Positions 4,116 through 6,678 of a stretch of 6,678 nucleotides of DNA are shown here, piece by piece. A program made the translations under genes and the position numbers. Each line of letters starts with the position of its first letter. Positions within the stretch are counted from its first letter, which is position 1. The DNA lies in the NCBI GenBank assembly GCA_020724125.1, contig DYHM01000032.1, positions 1-6,678 on the forward strand, given 5' to 3'. The notes beneath the pieces are model-generated. The model saw nothing but the letters and a program-made list of their open reading frames with translations. It ran no database searches and had not been told where the DNA came from. The DNA comes from Patescibacteria group bacterium (lineage in GTDB: Bacteria > Patescibacteriota > Minisyncoccia > Minisyncoccales > CG1-02-41-26).

Positions 4116-6598
4116 ATAAAAAACAAAAACATATTCTTTGGTTTTCTGAAATCTCTAAAAAAGATGTGGCTTTGGTTGGGGGAAAGAATGCTTCTTTGGG
4201 AGAAATGATAAAAGAATTGACAAAAAAGGGAATTAACATTCCCGATGGTTTTGCTTTAACTTCAAGCGCTTTTTGGCATTATTTGAAATTTAATAAAATA
4301 GATGAAAAATTAAAAGAAGTTTTCAATAAATTTAATCCAAAAAGCGTTAAAAGTTTGCAGGAAACAGGCAAAGCGGCTCGGGATTTAATTTTAAAAGGAG
4401 AATTTTCTTCGGATTTAAAAAAAGAAATTTTAGAAAATTATAAAAAACTTTCCCGGAAATATAAACAAAAAAATACTGATGCGGCGGTAAGAAGTTCAGC
4501 GACAGCCGAGGACTTGGCAAGCGCTTCGTTTGCCGGCCAGCACGAAACCTATTTAAATGTTTCTGGCCAAGAAAATTTATTAAAAGCGATTAAAAAATGC
4601 ATTGCTTCTTTATTCACTGACAGAGCTATTTCTTATAGAAATGAAAAGGGATTTGGCCATTTAAAAATCGCTCTCTCGGTTGGAATTCAGAAAATGATAA
4701 AAAGCGATTTGGCTTCAGCCGGAGTAATATTCACCCTGGACACTGAAACGGGATTTCGCAATGTGGTTCTTATAAATTCAATTTACGGAGTGGGAGAAAT
4801 GATTGTTAAGGGAAAGATTATTCCAGATGAATTTTATGTTTTCAAGCCAACTTTAAAGCAAGGTTATAAATCAATAATCAGAAAGGATTTAGGAAGAAAA
4901 ACAAAAAAATATGTTTATTCAAAAACAGGAGGATTAAAAGAAGTTGATGTTTCTGAAAAAGATCAATTAAAATTTTCCTTGAATAACGATGAAATTCTAA
5001 TTTTGGCAAGATGGGCTTGCGAAATAGAAAATCATTATGGAATTCCGCAAGATATTGAATGGGCAAAAGATGGAAAAACAGGAAATTTATTCATTGTTCA
5101 ATCAAGGCCCGAAACAGTTTTCTCCCCATCAAAAATTTCAGTTTATGAAGAATATGAAATAAAAACGAAAGCCAAACCAATTTTAACTGGTATTGCTATT
5201 GGAAACAGAGTTGGTCAAGGAAGGGCAAAGATTATTCCTGATATTTCTAAAATTTCTCAATTTCAAAAAGGAGAGGTTTTAGTCGCCAAGATGACCGATC
5301 CTGATTGGGTTAGTGTTTTTCCTTTAGCTTCGGCAATTGTGACCGATGAAGGTGGCGCCACATGCCATGCCGCCATTGTAAGCAGGGAATTAGGAGTGCC
5401 TTGTATTGTTGGAACACGGGTTAGCGCTAAAGTGTTGAAAAATAATCAAGAGATTACTATCGACTGTACTCAAGGAAAAACTGGCAGGATTTTTGAGGGG
5501 AAAGTTTCTTTTGTAATAAAAAAATATAGTTTAAAAAAAATTCCTAAATTGGCGACAAAAATTATGGTTAATATTGGAGCGCCTGACATTGCTTTTAAGA
5601 CATCATTTTTGCCAAATAATGGAGCGGGGCTGACAAGGCAAGAGTTTATTATTGCTGAAAAAATTAGAATACACCCACTTGCCTTGTATTACCACAAGGA
5701 AATCCAAAATCCTAAATCCGAAATCCGAAACAAATCCCAAATCCCAAATTCCAAATTCCAAGCAATAATCAAACAGATAGACGAGATTACGATTGAGCAT
5801 AAAGATAAAAAAGAATTTTTTATAAAAGAATTAGCAGAGGGGATAGGTCAGATTGCTGCTGCCTTTTGGCCCAAGCCTGTAATTGTCAGGTTATCTGATT
5901 TAAAAACTAATGAATATCGGGCTTTAATTGGCGGCGAACTTTTTGAACCAGAAGAGGCAAATCCAATGTTGGGTTGGCGAGGCGCTTCGCGATATTATGA
6001 TGAAAAATTTAAACCAGCGTTTGAAATGGAAGTTCAGGCGATAAAAAGAGTTAGAGATATTTTCGGTTTAAAAAATATTAAATTAATGATTCCATTTTGT
6101 CGAACACCGAAAGAGGCCGAAAAAGTTTTAAAATTAATGAAAGAATATGGATTAGAACGAGGGAAAGACGGCTTAGAAGTTTTTGTGATGTGCGAGATTC
6201 CTTCTAATGTTTTATTAGTAGAAAAATTTTTGGATATTTTTGATGGAATGAGCATTGGAAGCAATGATTTAACTCAATTGATTTTGGGCATAGATAGAGA
6301 CTCGGCTTTAATTTCAAAAATTGGCGATGAAAGAAACGAAGCGGTAAAGGAAATGATTAAAAGGGTTATCACTGTTTGCAAAAAGAGAAAAAAATACATT
6401 GGAATTTGCGGCGAAGCGCCGGCAAACATTCCTGGTTATGTGAAATTTTTAATAAAATGCGGCATTGATTCAATTTCAGTGAATCCTGATTCTGTTACAA
6501 AAACAATACTTTTGGCAAATAAAGCGGAAAAGAAGCAGGAAAAAATAAATTATGAAAATGAAAGCGCGCATGAGCAACGCAATAAAAAATGGAATTGA
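4112..6598 (+). CDS. ppsA: Phosphoenolpyruvate synthase (pyruvate, water dikinase)
   Basis: It converts pyruvate, ATP and water to PEP, AMP and phosphate, the entry to gluconeogenesis (or, in reverse, an ATP-yielding glycolytic step). The N-terminal nucleotide-binding domain shows LVGGKNASLGEM (21-32), AVRSSATAEDLASASFAGQ (125-143) and DIEW...VQSRPET (to 335). The swivelling phosphohistidine domain has GGATCHAAIVSRELGVPC with H419. The C-terminal PEP-binding barrel has IVRLSDLKTNEYR (591-603), NPMLGWRGASRY (617-628), MCEIPSN (693-699), IGSNDLTQL (715-723) and GICGEAP with catalytic C766. All key residues are present, so it should be active. At 828 residues it exceeds E. coli PpsA (792). The excess includes a repeat-derived insert at about residues 530-552, in a loop before EHKDKKEFF, and a lysine-rich tail after about 805. 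The start overlaps the peptidase stop by 4 nt, and the ILWFSEI opening fits the family. Confidence 0.95.
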   Translation: MNKKQKHILWFSEISKKDVALVGGKNASLGEMIKELTKKGINIPDGFALTSSAFWHYLKFNKIDEKLKEVFNKFNPKSVKSLQETGKAARDLILKGEFSSDLKKEILENYKKLSRKYKQKNTDAAVRSSATAEDLASASFAGQHETYLNVSGQENLLKAIKKCIASLFTDRAISYRNEKGFGHLKIALSVGIQKMIKSDLASAGVIFTLDTETGFRNVVLINSIYGVGEMIVKGKIIPDEFYVFKPTLKQGYKSIIRKDLGRKTKKYVYSKTGGLKEVDVSEKDQLKFSLNNDEILILARWACEIENHYGIPQDIEWAKDGKTGNLFIVQSRPETVFSPSKISVYEEYEIKTKAKPILTGIAIGNRVGQGRAKIIPDISKISQFQKGEVLVAKMTDPDWVSVFPLASAIVTDEGGATCHAAIVSRELGVPCIVGTRVSAKVLKNNQEITIDCTQGKTGRIFEGKVSFVIKKYSLKKIPKLATKIMVNIGAPDIAFKTSFLPNNGAGLTRQEFIIAEKIRIHPLALYYHKEIQNPKSEIRNKSQIPNSKFQAIIKQIDEITIEHKDKKEFFIKELAEGIGQIAAAFWPKPVIVRLSDLKTNEYRALIGGELFEPEEANPMLGWRGASRYYDEKFKPAFEMEVQAIKRVRDIFGLKNIKLMIPFCRTPKEAEKVLKLMKEYGLERGKDGLEVFVMCEIPSNVLLVEKFLDIFDGMSIGSNDLTQLILGIDRDSALISKIGDERNEAVKEMIKRVITVCKKRKKYIGICGEAPANIPGYVKFLIKCGIDSISVNPDSVTKTILLANKAEKKQEKINYENESAHEQRNKKWN
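5699..5759 (+). repeat. NAAATCC heptad array inserted in frame in ppsA
   Basis: Units read GAAATCC, AAAATCC, TAAATCC, GAAATCC, GAAA, CAAATCC, CAAATCC, CAAATTCC and AAATTCC, starting at 5699. The encoded residues are EIQNPKSEIRNKSQIPNSKF. On the other strand the array reads as FGIWDLGF-like translation, which I recognise as a recurrent spurious motif in many bacterial genomes, so the DNA, not the protein, is the repeated thing. It sits in a surface loop between HPLALYY and EHKDKKEFF of PpsA and keeps the frame open. Confidence 0.75.
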
Positions 6599-6604
6599 TA
6601 TAAT
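6596..6604 (+). promoter_or_regulatory. Extended -10 element for the next gene
   Basis: TGA then TATAAT: a perfect -10 (6599-6604) with TG one base upstream, overlapping the ppsA stop. ATG 6611 follows 6 nt after, giving an expected start point on the A of ATG, again leaderless. No good -35 lies upstream, as is allowed for extended -10 promoters. Confidence 0.55.
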
Positions 6605-6610
6605 TAAAAA

Positions 6611-6678
6611 ATGAAGATTTCTGTTAAGGTAAAAATAGGGCGCCTTTTGAAAAAATAGAGAAAAGGCAAGATGAATAC
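6611..6678 (+). pseudogene. Start of a DUF167/YggU-like gene with a one-base frameshift
   Basis: ATG 6611 opens MKISVKVKIG, the usual first strand of small DUF167 (YggU-like) proteins of unknown function, but this frame stops at TAG 6656-6658 after 15 codons. The -1 frame from GCG 6640 continues without a stop to the window end as APFEKIEKRQDEY, which fits the next part of the family (K.EKIEK..EY). One extra G in the run at 6638-6640 would join the two. The identification rests on about 23 residues and my memory of the family, so it is moderate. The gene runs past the right edge. A decayed gene and an assembly indel are both possible. Confidence 0.5.

Noticed and set aside
5603..5800. Minus-strand ORF with EFGIWDLGF
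   Set aside because: It is the reverse reading of the heptad repeat inside ppsA, a known kind of spurious translation.
6552..6614. 20-codon ORF bridging the ppsA end and the next ATG, with an ATGA overlap
   Set aside because: Too short, no ribosome binding site, and its sequence is shared with the ppsA tail in another frame.

Overview
The window is AT-rich DNA from a bacterium whose gene style suggests the Candidate Phyla Radiation (Patescibacteria, most like Parcubacteria). This is an inference from three things. The small membrane proteins and the IS481-like transposase have a familiar CPR look. Most start codons lack a Shine-Dalgarno sequence and sit just after a -10 box, which suggests leaderless mRNAs. 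Short tandem words such as NAAATCC are scattered as in those genomes. TGA works as an ordinary stop (4113-4115, 6596-6598), so the UGA=Gly code of Gracilibacteria and Absconditabacteria is unlikely. No rRNA, tRNA or CRISPR array was seen.

Left part (1-654, minus strand): the end of an IS481-like insertion sequence. Its transposase gene is broken by what looks like a small internal deletion, and it also runs off the left edge. The outer end carries a perfect 10-bp inverted repeat that overlaps the presumed promoter and start codon.

Accessory non-coding stretch (655-1138): a heptad array, a ~100-nt long-stem palindrome built of ~10-nt tandem words, a good sigma70-type promoter and a possible structured leader. 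Then come two tiny two-helix membrane proteins in one probable operon. The first (1139-1350) is split by a one-base frameshift; the second (1365-1631) is intact.

Right part (1675-6678, plus strand): a DUF4143-type AAA ATPase with its own near-consensus leaderless promoter. Next is an M20-family metallopeptidase that overlaps by 4 nt (ATGA) a phosphoenolpyruvate synthase (ppsA), so the last two are one translationally coupled unit. PpsA has all key catalytic motifs but carries an in-frame insert made of the NAAATCC heptad repeat. At the right edge begins a DUF167/YggU-like gene that again appears to have lost one base in a G run.

Metabolically, the peptidase releases amino acids or deacylates a small amide, and PpsA makes PEP from pyruvate. 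A link between them is suggested only by the operon. No clear new defence or mobile system is visible. The most unusual features are the repeat families (palindrome and heptad arrays, one inside a core enzyme) and the repeated small-indel damage to short genes.
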